A stretch of 64,000 bases of DNA from Ypsolopha sequella (GCA_934047225.1 OW203992.1:14621501-14685500); one strand, 5' to 3'. Positions 32,926 through 44,161 are shown, numbered from the stretch's first letter. Program-made: numbers and translations. Notes: a model not told the origin generated them from the letters alone.

Positions 32926-33254
32926 TTCCAGTTTCTTTCTTTTTATTTCTATACCATTGGATTGGTGGATCTTGTAGGGAATTTTATCAATTTTTCAACT
33001 AAACGTTGGAATAGGACATTCAGCGTCATCAGCCGGGTTTACGTTTTTTTAAAGTGAAAACTTCTTTAGGCGCGTTGAGCGATTTTTGGTCGGTGAAAAT
33101 CTTATAGGTTCGCGTTACCGACATGAGTTGCGCTTGACCAGCAGTGAAAAGTTTTCACTTCTTTCAGCAGTCCCCATGACTGCCTATGTTTTTTTTGTTG
33201 TCAAGGTTATGGCAAGATGCTATTTTACAGATTAAAAGTGGACTATTCATCAGC

Positions 33255-33325
33255 CTGGTTCGTCCACTCAAGTCCACTGCTGGAAATGCTTTTCCAGGAT
33301 TTCACTATTCTTGGCGGTCATCCCG
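33255..33325 (-). repeat. LINE tail fragment, reverse
   Basis: The minus strand reads CCGCCAAGAATAGTGAAATC, CTGGAAAAGCATTTCCAGCA, GTGGACTTGAG, a degraded version of the EAYVQQWT-coding tail. Confidence 0.5.
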
Positions 33326-33617
33326 GAAAAAATGAAATTGTTACATTACAGTAGGCCAAAGTTTCAATACTTTGTTCAAGTTTCAATAAGTTTTAATAGT
33401 TTCATTATTTTTTTCGAGTTAACAAAAAAACTGAAAACAGTCTTGCCATTTTGATTTGGTGTAACTTTTCGAAAACGTAGATACTTTTTATACGTACTCC
33501 TTCTTTGTCTAGTAACAGTAGTGTGGAGGACGAAAGAAAAAATGATATAGTAGACACGTGTTTTCTCCGTAAGGTCTTCTCCACTCGAAGGTTGTCCGGA
33601 ATAAACTGGAAAACATG

Positions 33618-34084
33618 CTTTTAGTTTTTTTTTTGGAAAACATGTTTGGATAAACTTTCCTCGATTGAAATAATTGTTGAAATGAGGTCTTCTAACACAC
33701 TTTTTCTCCTCGTTTAACGAGTAGCAGCCATGTTCAGTACTCCCAAAATAATAATGCGCATACAAATCTTCGCCACTGTTCGGTAAAGTTCGTATTTACT
33801 TACACTTTCTATACAATCAATAAGGTCACGTGGTACGTTCGGTCACTCTGCTATAGATTTGTATGCGCATTATTACTTTGGGAGTACTGTACGGAACTCA
33901 AAACATATTTCATTAGATGGGTTTCAACAATATCTAGATTTTTGATTTTGTAAATTTTGCTAGCTACTTTAGTTTTTTATTAAACTAACACTTTTCGCTT
34001 TCACCCTGGATCCGCCCTGTTCGCAATGCGCGTTTTTTCGTTTGGAGTGACAGTGACAAAAATAAAATTCGCATAGCCTCTTAA
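33618..34084. mobile_element. TTAA-type MITE family E, copy 1 (5' truncated, with nested MITE)
   Basis: GGAAAACATGTTTGGATAAA, CACTTTTTCTCCTCGTTTAA, CACTTTTCGCTTTCACCCTG, GGAGTGACAGTGACAAA and GCATAGCCTC-TTAA occur in the same order at 41926-42341 and, inverted, at 52034-52427. The left end is lost near 33618. A 155 bp MITE is inserted at 33735-33889. It also creates the longest open frame of the window (33376-33765, minus), which is not a gene. Confidence 0.7.
33735..33889. mobile_element. MITE with CAGTACTCCC ends nested in family E
   Basis: CAGTACTCCCAAAATAATAA at the left mirrors TTATTACTTTGGGAGTACTG at the right, extended by TGCGCATACAAATC. 155 bp. Flanks are TT and TA, so a TA duplication with one mutated base is likely. 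The uninterrupted family E copy at about 42127-42160 (ACCATATACAGAACTC) gives the approximate empty site. Confidence 0.75.
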
Positions 34085-34300
34085 CAAAAAACCTCTAGAA
34101 TACGTAAATTTAACGGTTTTTTACAAAAAGTGTAGCCGAATGTGCTTTTAATGTTTCAGATAAAATCAAAAAATTAATACGAGACAAACGTCGTAAATGT
34201 TATCTAAGAAAAACCAAATTATTTTTTGAAAACGCCCACAGTGTTGCCAAAATCTGATTTCTCCTGAAACAAGTTTTAAGTTTTGCGCCCACGCCGAAAT
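34085..34300 (+). repeat. Dispersed repeat F, copy 1
   Basis: ACGTAAATTTAACGGTTTTT, GTGTAGCCGAATGTGCTTTT, AAAATTAATACGA, GAAAACGCCCACAGTGTTGC and CTCCTGAAAC recur in order at 37575-37635 plus 37975-38105, interrupted there by an insertion. Non-coding. Confidence 0.6.
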
Positions 34301-35234
34301 CGGCATGATTGTATTTATGGAGCGTGCACCTTATAGTGAATGAGATTTGGCCACGCCCACTACCGAGTTGGTCGCGTCATGATGTGTGTTCTTAACGGGT
34401 TTTGTGTGTGAAGCGCGTTTTGAACCGACCACATAACAAAATATAATAAGTCCGATGCTCCTGGGGTTACGCACACTAGAAAAAAATGCACTACAACATA
34501 GTTCTGTGACTACAACCATAGCGAAACTGACTTCGTGAGGTAGAATAGTAGTAGTCGCTACCCGTGGACCCACTGTCTCCACCCACCAGGTGGGTGCATG
34601 GGGAATTGCTGTTTACCCGTGCACCCACTGCATTAGGGTTGGAAATTAAATTCTAGAGTTTGCCGATACATTGATACATTGTACTCTCTGCCAATATACC
34701 TACGAAAGAATGTAACATATGTGATAACATATGCTAACAGACAGACACTGACGATTCGTAAATTTTACGAGCATTTTTCGACGAAGCTCAATAAACGTTA
34801 GGATACTAGCACAGATATTTGCCGAGATATTTTCCATATTTTTATAGAACCCTGAAATAACCGGTCCATTTGTCGATGAAGACGGCTGGCACGGATCACT
34901 CGACCAAACGTAAAGTAAAAAAGTTCAAGTTTTGTTTGCTACGAGCTTTAGAGCATGCAAATGGCGGCGCGCGGGTAGTAGGTTTTTTTTTAATTACGGA
35001 CTTTTTAATGGAACACGATAATTACTACCAAAAAATTAATAATATATAAAATCATGTACGGACGTCAGCAGGACAGACAACCTATTGTTATTGCGATGTC
35101 ATCCGTTAAAATCGATTACGAATAGAGAGCTTGAACTACAGGTGACTGTATGCATAGGCGAAATTAATGCTAGTAAGCATATTCTTCCAGTTCAGGTAAA
35201 AGGTGGGTGCTCGAAAGTTGTTATCTTTATTTTT
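34301..35234. other. No recognisable feature
   Basis: A small GC-richer patch at 34555-34635 contains CCCACCAGGTGGG. No repeat partner. Confidence 0.4.
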
Positions 35235-35650
35235 TATGGTTCCGTAGTACCTAAAAGGTACAAACGGAACCTTTATGGTGAGACTCCGTTGTCCGTCCGT
35301 GGGTCTGTCTGTCCGTCCGTATGTCACAGCCTCATAACTTTAGCACCATTAAAGATAAAGATTGAAAGTTGACACAAAAATACTATTAATTTCCCCACAT
35401 ATCACGGTGTAAAACTAGATACGAAAATTTTTAAATTGTTCAAAATATTTCCAAAACAAAAGTTAGAAAAAAAATATTACCCTAAAAATACAATATATTT
35501 ATTTAAATATAGTAAAAATATATTTACTATAATTTACTTTACTGGCACTGGTTTCGAGATATAAAAAAACACAAGAATATGTATGTCCAACCGTATATTT
35601 TTACGATCACCTCTTTAATACCTACAATTTGATACCCATATTAGTTAGCA
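35235..35650 (-). repeat. Family A fragment, reverse orientation
   Basis: GGTTCCGTAGTACCTAAAAG, GGAACCTTTATGGTGAGACT, a GTCCGTCCGT run and ACAGCCTCATAACTTTAGCA, then ATCACGGTGTAA and finally AATTTGATACCCATA: the right portion of the 659-3076 element, reversed. The left end is missing. Confidence 0.65.
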
Positions 35651-37220
35651 AAAATAGCATTAATTTAGGCGTAGTATTATACCTCAACTTTACCATATAT
35701 TTATATCGGAGTGATTGGTGCAATTGTTACAAGTATTGTTGATAAAACAATGGATCATGCGAAGCAAGTCGAGTTTAAAACTATTTTACGTCTAGTACGT
35801 TCATAAAAACTATGACGCCCCCATTTATTTCTACAAACGACCATCATTTACTTTCATGAACATTTACTAAATTCCTTTAAAAGTTAGGATCGTAAGTGTC
35901 CTTTGAAATGATACCAGTATTTCGAACCACAAAGGAAACAACAATAGCTTGGTGTGGATAGGTGTAAAACTATGAATATAAATTTCTATATAGATTAATT
36001 TCATTAGACAGTTTTATCACCAAAATTAGGGTGGGATGCAATATACCTATATACATGCATAGGTGAGTTGTCTATCGTAATAAAACATCAAAATCATTAG
36101 ACAGTCACGGAAGCCACAACTTCCCTGTATATTATAACAACCTTGCGGCCTACATTGGAGGTTATGATATTTTAAACAATAGGGTACCCTTGTTTCTTTG
36201 TTAAGAATAGTGCGCCCCTTTCTGGCACTAAGTTTTATACAAACAAATATTCTGTTCATATTTAGTTGCTGCGATAAAAGACAGAATGCCAATGCAAAGT
36301 GATCTTTTAGAGAGCGGTATAAGAGCCAGTGAGGGTACGAAAATGTCCTTATTTGACGTAAGCAAATATATCCTTGGATGCGGCTTTCTCTAGCCGTAGC
36401 AGCCACATGAAACCGCTCGTATTTCTATGTAGGCACTCCCGGTTGCCTAATTTTCTTGAACAAATAGACACGCAAGGTGATCTTGCTACATTATTTGGCT
36501 ACGAGAGAAGGCTACGCCTTCTTTGGTATGAAAAAGGCATACGTTTTCGTCATTGATGCAATTTACTATGTCGATTGTTGTCTCATAGTTCCCAGAATAA
36601 GCAGAGATAAATTGAATAAAATCGATAATACTTTATATTTAAAACTTGTGTATGTGTAACTCCGAACAAAGTGTAAGGATTATATATATAGATGCATCTA
36701 CACTTAGAGCATGTACCAACATCTATACACCAACAATAAGTCTAATAAGACTGTGAACTTTTTCGTATTAAACTAATCGAAATAATGTACTGGCCACTTT
36801 ATAAACTTTAAAAGTAAATAAGTACGTGATAAAAATAACGTTCTAAATTCAACATTATAAAACTTATGTCCACTTTTGTGCGTAAATTGGCGGTAAAACG
36901 TTGCTGCGGGTTTTGTCACTATTTTAAAATTTCCTTTTTTGAAAATTATCGGAGAATTTTCCCTCCCGGTTCACAAAGTTGAATTCCTAAAATGTTGAGT
37001 TCCCAAAATGTTGACTTTCCCAGAATGTTCTTGGAAAATATAATATATATAAGGAGGAAGATTCATGAAGAAATGTTACGTGCTGTGGGTATGCTCCATA
37101 GACAAATTGTCTATGGTATGGTCGAAGCCGGGCGAAAACAACGTGTAGTTACTGCAGCCGTTAACTGTCGTTTTTTCGATAGCGTAATAGTTGCTAAAAA
37201 AAAACACATTTTATATATAT
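35651..37220. other. No recognisable repeat
   Basis: Contains AGAAGGCTACGCCTTCT (36509), a triplicated TTCCCAAAATGTTGA-like motif (36980-37027), and a perfect 21 bp palindromic hairpin CCATAGACAAATTGTCTATG plus G (37093-37113). Open frames here are short and resemble nothing known. Confidence 0.4.
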
Positions 37221-37562
37221 TTATCGTCACGACATGAGCCCTCGAGGGGGTGTCAGAGGTGTTCCAAGTGTAAACTGTGGTGTGCAAGTAACAGGCCACA
37301 CTCGGTACACCCGCGTTCCACCGACCATTATTACGTCCCAACGTGATGGGTGGTGAACCCTATCGCTGTACTTCGGGCACAGATATACACTTTTTAGGGC
37401 ATGCAGGTTTCCTTACGATGTTTTCCTTCACCGTTCAAGTGGTAAGTAAGACAAATACTATGCACATAAATTCCGAAAAAATCATTGGTGCATGCCCGAC
37501 CGGGGATCGAACCTGGTTCTCAAGATTGAGAGGCCAGCGTTATACCCTTGAGCTATCGTCGC
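37221..37562 (-). mobile_element. tRNA-derived SINE, near complete
   Basis: On the minus strand the head reads GCGACGATAGCTCAAGGGTA, TAACGCTGGCCTCTCAATCT and GGTTCGATCCCCGG. It therefore has an A box (about 37541-37553) and a canonical B box (37500-37513), as in RNA polymerase III-transcribed tRNA-derived SINEs. The body includes CATCACGTTGGGACGTAATA (sense) and the 3' end is CCTCGAGGGCTCATGTCGTG-ACGATA followed by AT-rich sequence. Partial copies are at 26385-26575, 31808-31890, 42440-42529, 43079-43120, 49324-49382 and 63362-63440. Confidence 0.7.
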
Positions 37563-37574
37563 TTACACCAACTC

Positions 37575-38160
37575 AACAACAAACCCCTAAAATATGTAAA
37601 TTTAACGGTTTTTTACCGAGAGTGTAGTCAAATAGTAGGCGGACTAATGTGTAGACGGAACTTTCCCCGATAAGATACTATGGTACAATTTTCTTTGTGT
37701 TTGTGGGCTTGTCTTTTGTGTGGTGTTGGTTCCCTTTTCTCTATCTTATTTTATACGTTCTCTTCTAGGCGACGCTCGCGGAAGATTTAGTTATGGGCCA
37801 TAGGCCTCTTTAAGTCTGAAGCTCACAAATTGAAATTGCATTCTTGCTACACTACTAAATCTTATGTAACGATACAAATATTCATAATTATTCACTTTGT
37901 TCTAGTAAACTATGTAATAAGAATTGCAAACATGTAAATTATTAAATAAACTACATTATACATTATACATTAAAGAATGTGCTTTTTTAAAAAATTAATA
38001 CGATTCAAACAACGAAAATGTAATCTATAGGTAGATTAAAAATAACCAAACGTAATGTCTGAAAATGTCCACAGTCTTGCCTGAAGGTGGTTACTCCTGA
38101 AACCAGTTTGGTCTATTGACTGCTCAGTGCGAGATCGACTCGCTCTTGGCCGGTGTTTCT
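37575..38160 (+). repeat. Dispersed repeat F, copy 2, interrupted
   Basis: The left part ATGTAAATTTAACGGTTTTT..GTGTAGTCAAAT (37592-37632) and right part GAATGTGCTTTTTTAAAAAA..CTCCTGAAAC (37975-38103) match 34085-34300. The intervening 37633-37974 is an insertion. Confidence 0.6.
37633..37974 (+). mobile_element. 342 bp insertion, probable retroposed fragment
   Basis: Defined by comparison with the uninterrupted copy at 34085-34300. It ends AAATAAACTACATTATACAT and a CATTATA repeat, as in the 3' tail of some LINEs. Its start is GTAGGCGGACTAATGTG. There is no clear target duplication. Confidence 0.45.
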
Positions 38161-38357
38161 ATTTAGACGTTGCCCTCTCAGTTTTATAAACGAATGAAAA
38201 ACATTTGCATTTCAAAAGAACTATCAGCATCACGGAAGTTAAAAATATTACTTAAAAAACTGCAATAGTTTTAAATTTTCTTCATTTTAAAAGCTAATTT
38301 CCAACTGTTTTTATTTCAGAAATGGCTTTTTGCACCACCTACAGATTTGAATATAAA

Positions 38358-39045
38358 AAAAAACGGTCAAGTGCAAGTAAGACTCGCGCCCTGAGGGTTC
38401 TGTACCATTTAATTTAGGTTTTTTTTTTTTTTTCTTTATAGTTAGTGTTTATTTTAAGTTTTATTTATAATTTATTATTATTTATGTTATTTAAGTTTCT
38501 TACAGTTAAATAAATTAAAATTTACATATTATATATAATTAAATAATTTAAACAAAAGTAACAAACAAACAAACTTATCGCTGCCTACAAATTGTATGAC
38601 ACAAAACTGCAAAATTAAGTTGGTTGAGTGTTCGGGGACGTAACCCTAAAACTACATCATAAATTGGCGTTTTCTGTATTTGTTGTTTAAATACAGCATA
38701 TGGTACAATATACAGAAATTACAAATTCCTAACTACTTCGGTCTTTGAGATAGGCCCCTTAACAAAAGTGGTCTAAAATAACAACTCTGATAGACACCAT
38801 TTCATTATCTTTAAAATAAAAATAAAATAAGAAATTCGTTTATACTCAACCCAACTAGCTCTAGAAACCAGCTCACCCCATATGCTAGGGTAATATAATT
38901 AAATTTTTCCTTCAACGTTCGGTTTTGGGACAAAATTTTACACAACATAATATCAAAATTTTAGGTCTCTATCTCATTCCGTGTATGAGCTAGAGACCCA
39001 TGACATACGGACGGACAGACAGACGGACAGCGGAGTGGTATTAAC
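38358..39045 (+). mobile_element. Divergent family A element
   Basis: Starts ACGGTCAAGTGCAAGTAAGA and GAGGGTTCTGTACC, and ends CATGACATACGGACGGACAG, ACAGACGGACAGCGGAG. The final GGTACGGAACCC is degraded to AAAGGTACCTCGG. The body is AT-rich and non-coding. Confidence 0.55.
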
Positions 39046-40139
39046 GGATTTCGGAGTTAAAAAGGTACCTCGGTGAGGATTATGCCGTGATTCCTGCAGA
39101 ACGCACGTTTTTTAGTTTGAAATTGGTGTCAGAAAATAGTCCAGAGATAGTCCACCAAAATGATACCAATTTTGACCTGGTTTACTATGTAGAAGTATGT
39201 TAAATCACAATGTGAACTTCTACAAACTAGGGATTGGTCCCAGGAAATCCCGGTCCCGAAAGTCCTGAGATATCCTGGGATTTGGCGTAGACTAAAGAAC
39301 CGGGAATATGCTTTCGATACTTTCGGGACTAAGTTAAATAATATTAATTAAAATAAAATATACAATTTGACACGTAATAATTCTACCTATTGCTCGCGTC
39401 TGCCATTAAAATTATTAATAATGTTGAAGACTGATTAATGTTAAGCTTAAGATTGATAATTACTAATGTTGAAGAATGATTAATGTCTAAGAACTCTGCT
39501 TAGTAATATAAAAAAAAAATACTTACTCAAAATAACTAAAGATATATAGATATGGAAATAACCCTACTAATGCGTATCTATAAGCAACAGGCGAAACTAT
39601 AATACGTTCCTTGTTGACTATGGAACCCTAAAAAGTAGCACACTTGCACATAATACTTAATAGCACAGCTAACTAGTACTTAGACTAGATTCTGGTCCGT
39701 TGATTATAAATCCATTATCAGTAGCTGTGTAATAGCTACTTTACGATCAACCTACACTGCTTTTATATTCCTTATTCTTAATTAAGATTCAGCTTCTTGG
39801 GAAGATTGCTTTAATCCGATATTCATTTAATTAATCTTGTAAGTTGCTCTTTGTTTTGTATGGAATCTGGATAATGTGATACTCGTATAAACAAAAAAAA
39901 CGTTGGTTCTTCTGGGATAAATTTAAAAGTTACGCATAGATTACAAAGAATGAATCTTAAATAAGATAAATTGTCTTTGTCAGGTCGGTTTCAAGTACGT
40001 TTCAAGTAAAGCGAAAATAAAATATAATCAATCTTCACTTGAACCTGATGTCAAGCCAAATCCAAATGAAATCTAACCAAGTTCTAAAATGTCTAAAATA
40101 GAAAACTAAAATAAACAAAAAACATTTTGTATACCTACT
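39046..40139. other. No recognisable feature
   Basis: Contains only a local direct repeat AATGTTGAAGA.TGATTAATG (39421 and 39465) and CCCGGTCCCGAAAGTCC-type motifs at 39260. Confidence 0.4.
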
Positions 40140-40450
40140 AGCAGTAGCGACATAATGCGAGCTCGTCTCCTTGACGTTTCGGAATAGGCCACTGGCCGCA
40201 AGATCTTAATTCCTTCCAAAAATATGATAGGTACTCGTACATTACTCGACAAACTGTCAATTCGTGCTGCCATAGGCCTAGGCAAAACGGTGACACAGCC
40301 CCATCGCTGACCCTGCGGAACCTACGTGGACTGTTCCGGCCTCCACGGCCCATCAGCGTCTATACAGCGTCGGCCGCATCTCTCACCATGCTGCCTCATG
40401 ACATTATCAGAAGGGCTTTTTCGGGCTAGTTCAAGACGACGTAGAGAGGC
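40140..40450. other. GC-rich patch of unknown origin
   Basis: Clearly richer in G+C than its surroundings and open on the minus strand over 40138-40353 (RRFRRVSDGAVSPF, GLWQHELTVCRVMYEYL). It resembles a decayed coding segment, perhaps of a retroelement, but I recognise no family. Confidence 0.3.
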
Positions 40451-40644
40451 CTAACGGCATAACTCTTGCATCGTGGAAACGTGTCCGGTCTGGCCCTAGT
40501 GCGGTATGCAACTTGCGTGGGTACAATGGTGGTTTCCATCCAACAAAGCTGTAGGGCCGCTGTATATGGGTAGTGCCAAAAACAACAAACTTAATTCGTG
40601 AAGGGAGGTCTTTTGGCACAAGTGAAGGAATACATTTTGTAGTA

Positions 40645-41000
40645 GAACTGATGCCAGGCTCAACTGTGGAGCCAAATCTTACTCGCAAACCCCCCATCGA
40701 AGTTATTCGGGGGAGTGTAAGAGGACAGCTGTGAAACAGGCACAACCAGGTAGCCCATCATGCCTGGGACCAATTGATGGCGGTATATCCATCCCCAATT
40801 GCCGGCGCTTATATAAAACAGACTAGTGATGGGCAGCGGCGTCACTGGAGCGAGGGTTTCGGCACCGCGATGACCAATCCGCCATGCCCAGCGTGTGTGA
40901 GTATGGGCATTTCTTCTCAGAAAAACGCCAAGAGTAGCAAAATCTTGGAAAGGCCCATGTCAAGCAGTGGACAAATCAGGCTGATGGATGGATGAATAGA
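40645..41000 (+). mobile_element. SINE-like repeat with RTE-type LINE tail, copy 2
   Basis: Matches 23351-23700: CTGATGCCAGGCTCAACTGT, ATTCGGGGGAGTGTAAGAGG, CATCATGCCTGGGACCAATT, GATGGGCAGCGGCGTCACTG, CAGCGTGTGTGAGTATGGGC, AAGGCCCATGTCAAGCAGTG and an ATGG run. Confidence 0.6.
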
Positions 41001-41232
41001 TGGATGAAAGGAATAAATCCAAAAATCATTAAGGCGGTTCTCCCCAGCGTTTCTTGATATTAAATAGCCTCCACTGAAAATGGGTTAATCTTAACCTAAG
41101 CGGTACAAACTAAAATTCTAAAAAACATAATATGTTCCTGGTAATAATACTAAAAACATTCAAATGTGTACAACATTTTGTTCTGGGGTTTATAAAACCA
41201 TATGAATTTATTACGTAAAATCATGCTTATTC

Positions 41233-41268
41233 TAGACTAGCTTCTGCCAGCGGCTTCGCTCGCATGGC
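41233..41268 (-). repeat. Helitron 3' end, reverse
   Basis: GACTAGCTTCTGCCAGCGGC and TTCGCTCGCATGGCC, the reverse complement of the CGAAGCCGCGGGCAGAAGCTAG|T terminus. No 5' partner. Confidence 0.5.
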
Positions 41269-41471
41269 CTAATGTAAAACAAAAGACATATATTTTTTCA
41301 GAAAGGAACATTATAAGCGCTTTCTCTCCCTCTCAATTGAATATACAAACTGACAATATCCCAAACAAAGCTACCGTGGCCGAAGAACTCGCTCGTTTTT
41401 CGGCCTCGCTATATACTCCCGGCTTCCGCGACGCTGCGAAGAACTTTATAAACTAAAGTCGCACATCGCAC

Positions 41472-41691
41472 ATCAAGACAGGACGCTTAAAATAAGGTTA
41501 GTTCTGTCAAATAAGAATTTTAAAATTCTAATTTACGGAAACCAATGGAAGCTTTGCAATGTCAGTATGATATTGAGGTTTTGTAAGTAAATCTTTGAGC
41601 AAATTTTGAATTTCAGTGTTCAGTTTTGATTAATCAAAAAGGCGGCTTTTTCACAATCCGCCTGCTAGACGGCTCTTAATTTTGTTTTCGC
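41472..41691. repeat. Chimeric junction of two MITE halves
   Basis: 41472-41513 (AGACAGGACGCTTAAAATAA..CTGTCAAATAAG) matches the inner left arm of the MITE at 57942-58092. It runs straight into 41514-41691, the right half of the TTAA palindromic MITE of 16789-17150 (GGAAACCAATGGAAGCTTTG ... TCACAATCCGCCTGCTAGAC ... TTAA). Confidence 0.6.
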
Positions 41692-41925
41692 AATGGGAAC
41701 AGCAATCGATTTAAACTGGAGAATCCCGTTTTAGATCAGCTAGTGCAGAGTATGCTCATAATTTTAAATCACAGGTCGGAGAAAAGCGTTATCTTTAAAA
41801 TATAGTTTCCGCTTCCCTTGTTTACCGCACTGCGTTCATGTTTTACATACAAAATGTTATACAGTGGAGATCACGTTAATCTTTACACATTGGACTTTGT
41901 ACCATTGTACCATTTTTTATAGAAG

Positions 41926-42341
41926 TAAAGGCGATATGTAAAAAAATAGAAGTGCTTCTTTTTTGTGTATTTCATGAAATACACGGAAATTTTTAATACA
42001 TTTCTGGTATATGCATTTTGACTATATAATCTAGGGTTTTGAAATTGGAAAACATGTTTGGATAAATTTTCCTTGATAGAAATAATTGTTGAAATTCAAA
42101 CACACTTTTTCTCCTCGTTTGACGAATAGGAACCATATACAGAACTCAAACATATTTTATTAGGTGGGTTTTAACAATATCTAGCGATTTGATATTTGAA
42201 ATTTTGCCTGCTATTTTAGTTTTTTTATAAAAATTATAAAACTAACATTTTTCGCTTTCGCCCTGAATCCGCCCCTCTCGCACTGGGCGTGTTTTCGCTT
42301 GGAGTGACAGTGACAAAGATAAAATTCGCATAGCCTCTTAA
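41926..42341. mobile_element. TTAA-type MITE family E, copy 2
   Basis: Left end TAAAGGCGATATGTAAAA, right end GCATAGCCTCTTAA. The interior matches 33618-34084 (GGAAAACATGTTTGGATAAA; GGAGTGACAGTGACAAAGAT). The right TTAA is intact; the left is TAAA. Confidence 0.7.
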
Positions 42342-42439
42342 TAGGAGTTATATTAATTCTAAATTAAAAAAACATTTTCTTGATTCAAATAATTCATCAT
42401 AACTAACTATTCTACGTTTTTTTTTTGCTGTGGGTATAA

Positions 42440-42529
42440 ATAGTGCCCAAAGTACGGCGGTATGGCTCACCATCACGCTGTGCTGGGACGTAACAATCGC
42501 GTCGGTGAAACATGTGTGTACGAGAGTTA
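42440..42529 (+). repeat. SINE body fragment
   Basis: GTGCCCAAAGTACGGCGGTA, TGGCTCACCATCACGCTG and GGGACGTAACAATCGCGTCG match the SINE at 37221-37562 in the opposite orientation; truncated where the next repeat begins. Confidence 0.55.
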
Positions 42530-43057
42530 AGACTGTACCTGAGCCTAGAGCATGACCAACTCCAGGCTGTCTAGGATTCGTTTGAAGAAATTCGGACTCT
42601 CCTTGTATTGAACAAAATATATTTGGTTTATTAATGTTTTCTCTAGGGATCTTACGTATGTAATATGATTAATATAATATAATATGATAATAATGTACTA
42701 TGATTTATACTTTTGTCAAAAAAAAAATGTTTTATACCCTCTTTTTTTGGTTTTCAAACGTTCGCTTCAAGAACGCCGTTAAGAGATCAACTTGATTTTT
42801 TTTTTCATAAAATAGGTAATAGAAATATGAAGGTATATCAACTAAATTCAATATTTTTTTCCCTACAAAATATTTCAGTATTAGCTAAAAACACACCAAT
42901 TTGTTGTTTCGCTGCGTGATCACTAGTATTACGCGTCCAAGAAAAAGAGGCCAAAGAGCCAACATATAATCGCCTCTATGAAAAGCAAATAAAGTCTTTG
43001 CCATTGTCCTGGACGGGTAATAAAAAAAGTTGCTAGAGTATGCCATCTTCTTAACTG
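42530..43057 (+). repeat. 530 bp repeat G, left member of an inverted pair
   Basis: Runs from AGACTGTACCTGAGCCTAGA to CCATCTTCTTAACTG. It is the reverse complement of 45656-46165 along its whole length, for example TGCTTTTCATAGAGGCGATT in the partner. Non-coding; small indels suggest an old duplication. Confidence 0.8.
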
Positions 43058-43078
43058 TGACTAGAATATCACATCTAT

Positions 43079-43120
43079 ACTCGGAGACACCTCTGAAACC
43101 CCCTCAGGATTCATGTTGTG
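43079..43120 (+). repeat. SINE 3' end fragment
   Basis: CTCGGAGACACCTCTGAAAC, CCCCTCAGGATTCATGTTGT, GATGATGTA: the 3' terminus of the SINE at 37221 in sense orientation. Confidence 0.55.
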
Positions 43121-43220
43121 ATGATGTATTTATTTATTAGATTATTAGATTTATTTATTAAAAGTATTGAACCAATTGAAGGCTACAAAAACATTTTTAT
43201 TTAAATACCACGAAATTCGT

Positions 43221-43932
43221 GGCAGGCAAATGGTAAAATTCCGCCGTTTACAAACGGCCTTGTTAGCTTCTAAACGCTCGCTGTTTTGCAATTTGCCGTT
43301 CGGCAAATTGAAAAATGCCTGCCGTTTGTTAAATGACTTCGTAATTTTCTAAACAGCTGAAATCGAAAGTCTTTTACCAAAAAGTGAAAAATATATGCTA
43401 TAATAATTTTTTTTAATAGAAGATATGTATTATAGGGTCTTATATGGTCTTATATCACGCAAAGTACAACCCTTTTCTATTGGCTGGCGGTGGGGCGTTG
43501 CGTTCGTAAGTGCAAAACGTTTTCCACATTTTGCACCTACTTACAATCCTTTTGTGCCGTGCTGCTACAGTGGTCACAAAAATCCATTTAAAAATTTTTT
43601 TTATCTTTCAAAGCAAAGCACTACGGGTGAAATGAGTTGATTACAAAATAATAAATTGGTTCACTGAACACTCAAACCTACGACGACGACCGAAGCGATG
43701 ACGTGAGAACACGACGATGGTGGCGAGATATTTTCACTTGCTGCTACTTCTTAAAAGTTCTTTGAGTTAAAGTGGAATCATTTAAATATAAATAAAATAT
43801 TCAGTAAAATGTAAAATAATTTTTGGAGTATTGTGGAATAACCCGTTGAGGCAAATTAGAAAATAGCAAAATACCGAGCGTTTAGAAACTGACGACGCCT
43901 TTTGTAAACGGCGGGTTTTATTATTTGCCTGC
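43221..43932. mobile_element. Possible element with ~80 bp inverted ends
   Basis: GGCAGGCAAATGGTAAAATT, CCGCCGTTTACAAA and TTCTAAACGCTCGCTGTTTTGC at 43221-43298 mirror 43850-43932 (ACCGAGCGTTTAGAAAC ... TTTGTAAACGGCGGGTTTTA ... TTTGCCTGC). Just inside the left arm is CAATTTGCCGTTCGGCAAAT plus TG, a perfect hairpin (43289-43310). No target duplication identified. Confidence 0.5.
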
Positions 43933-43984
43933 GACATGACATCAACCATAAATTCACATTTACTTTGACTTTGATTGATATTGC

Positions 43985-44161
43985 CAAATTCATACTGGTG
44001 ACTCGATAAGTGGTCAGGACCAAGGTTCAATAACCCTTTTAGCAAAAATATTATTTGTATTGTGTACCCCGAGTATTTAAAACCTTATTTTGCGTTTTTC
44101 GCACAAATGGTCATTGAATTTCGTTACTGATTACTTACATAGTCTCCAGTATGATTTTAGC
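43985..44161. mobile_element. MITE (CTGGAGACTCGGTGAGTGG family), copy 2
   Basis: AAATTCATACTGGTGACTCG at the left mirrors AGTCTCCAGTATGATTT at the right; GTGGTCAGGACCAAGGTTCA matches copy 1 (19112-19335). Confidence 0.7.

Noticed and set aside
33376..33765. Longest open frame (129 codons, minus strand)
   Set aside because: It runs across the family E MITE and the nested CAGTACTCCC MITE, so it is a chance frame over repeats.
37495..37562. Possible tRNA gene on the minus strand
   Set aside because: It is continuous with a SINE body repeated elsewhere in the window, so it is a SINE head, not an independent tRNA.
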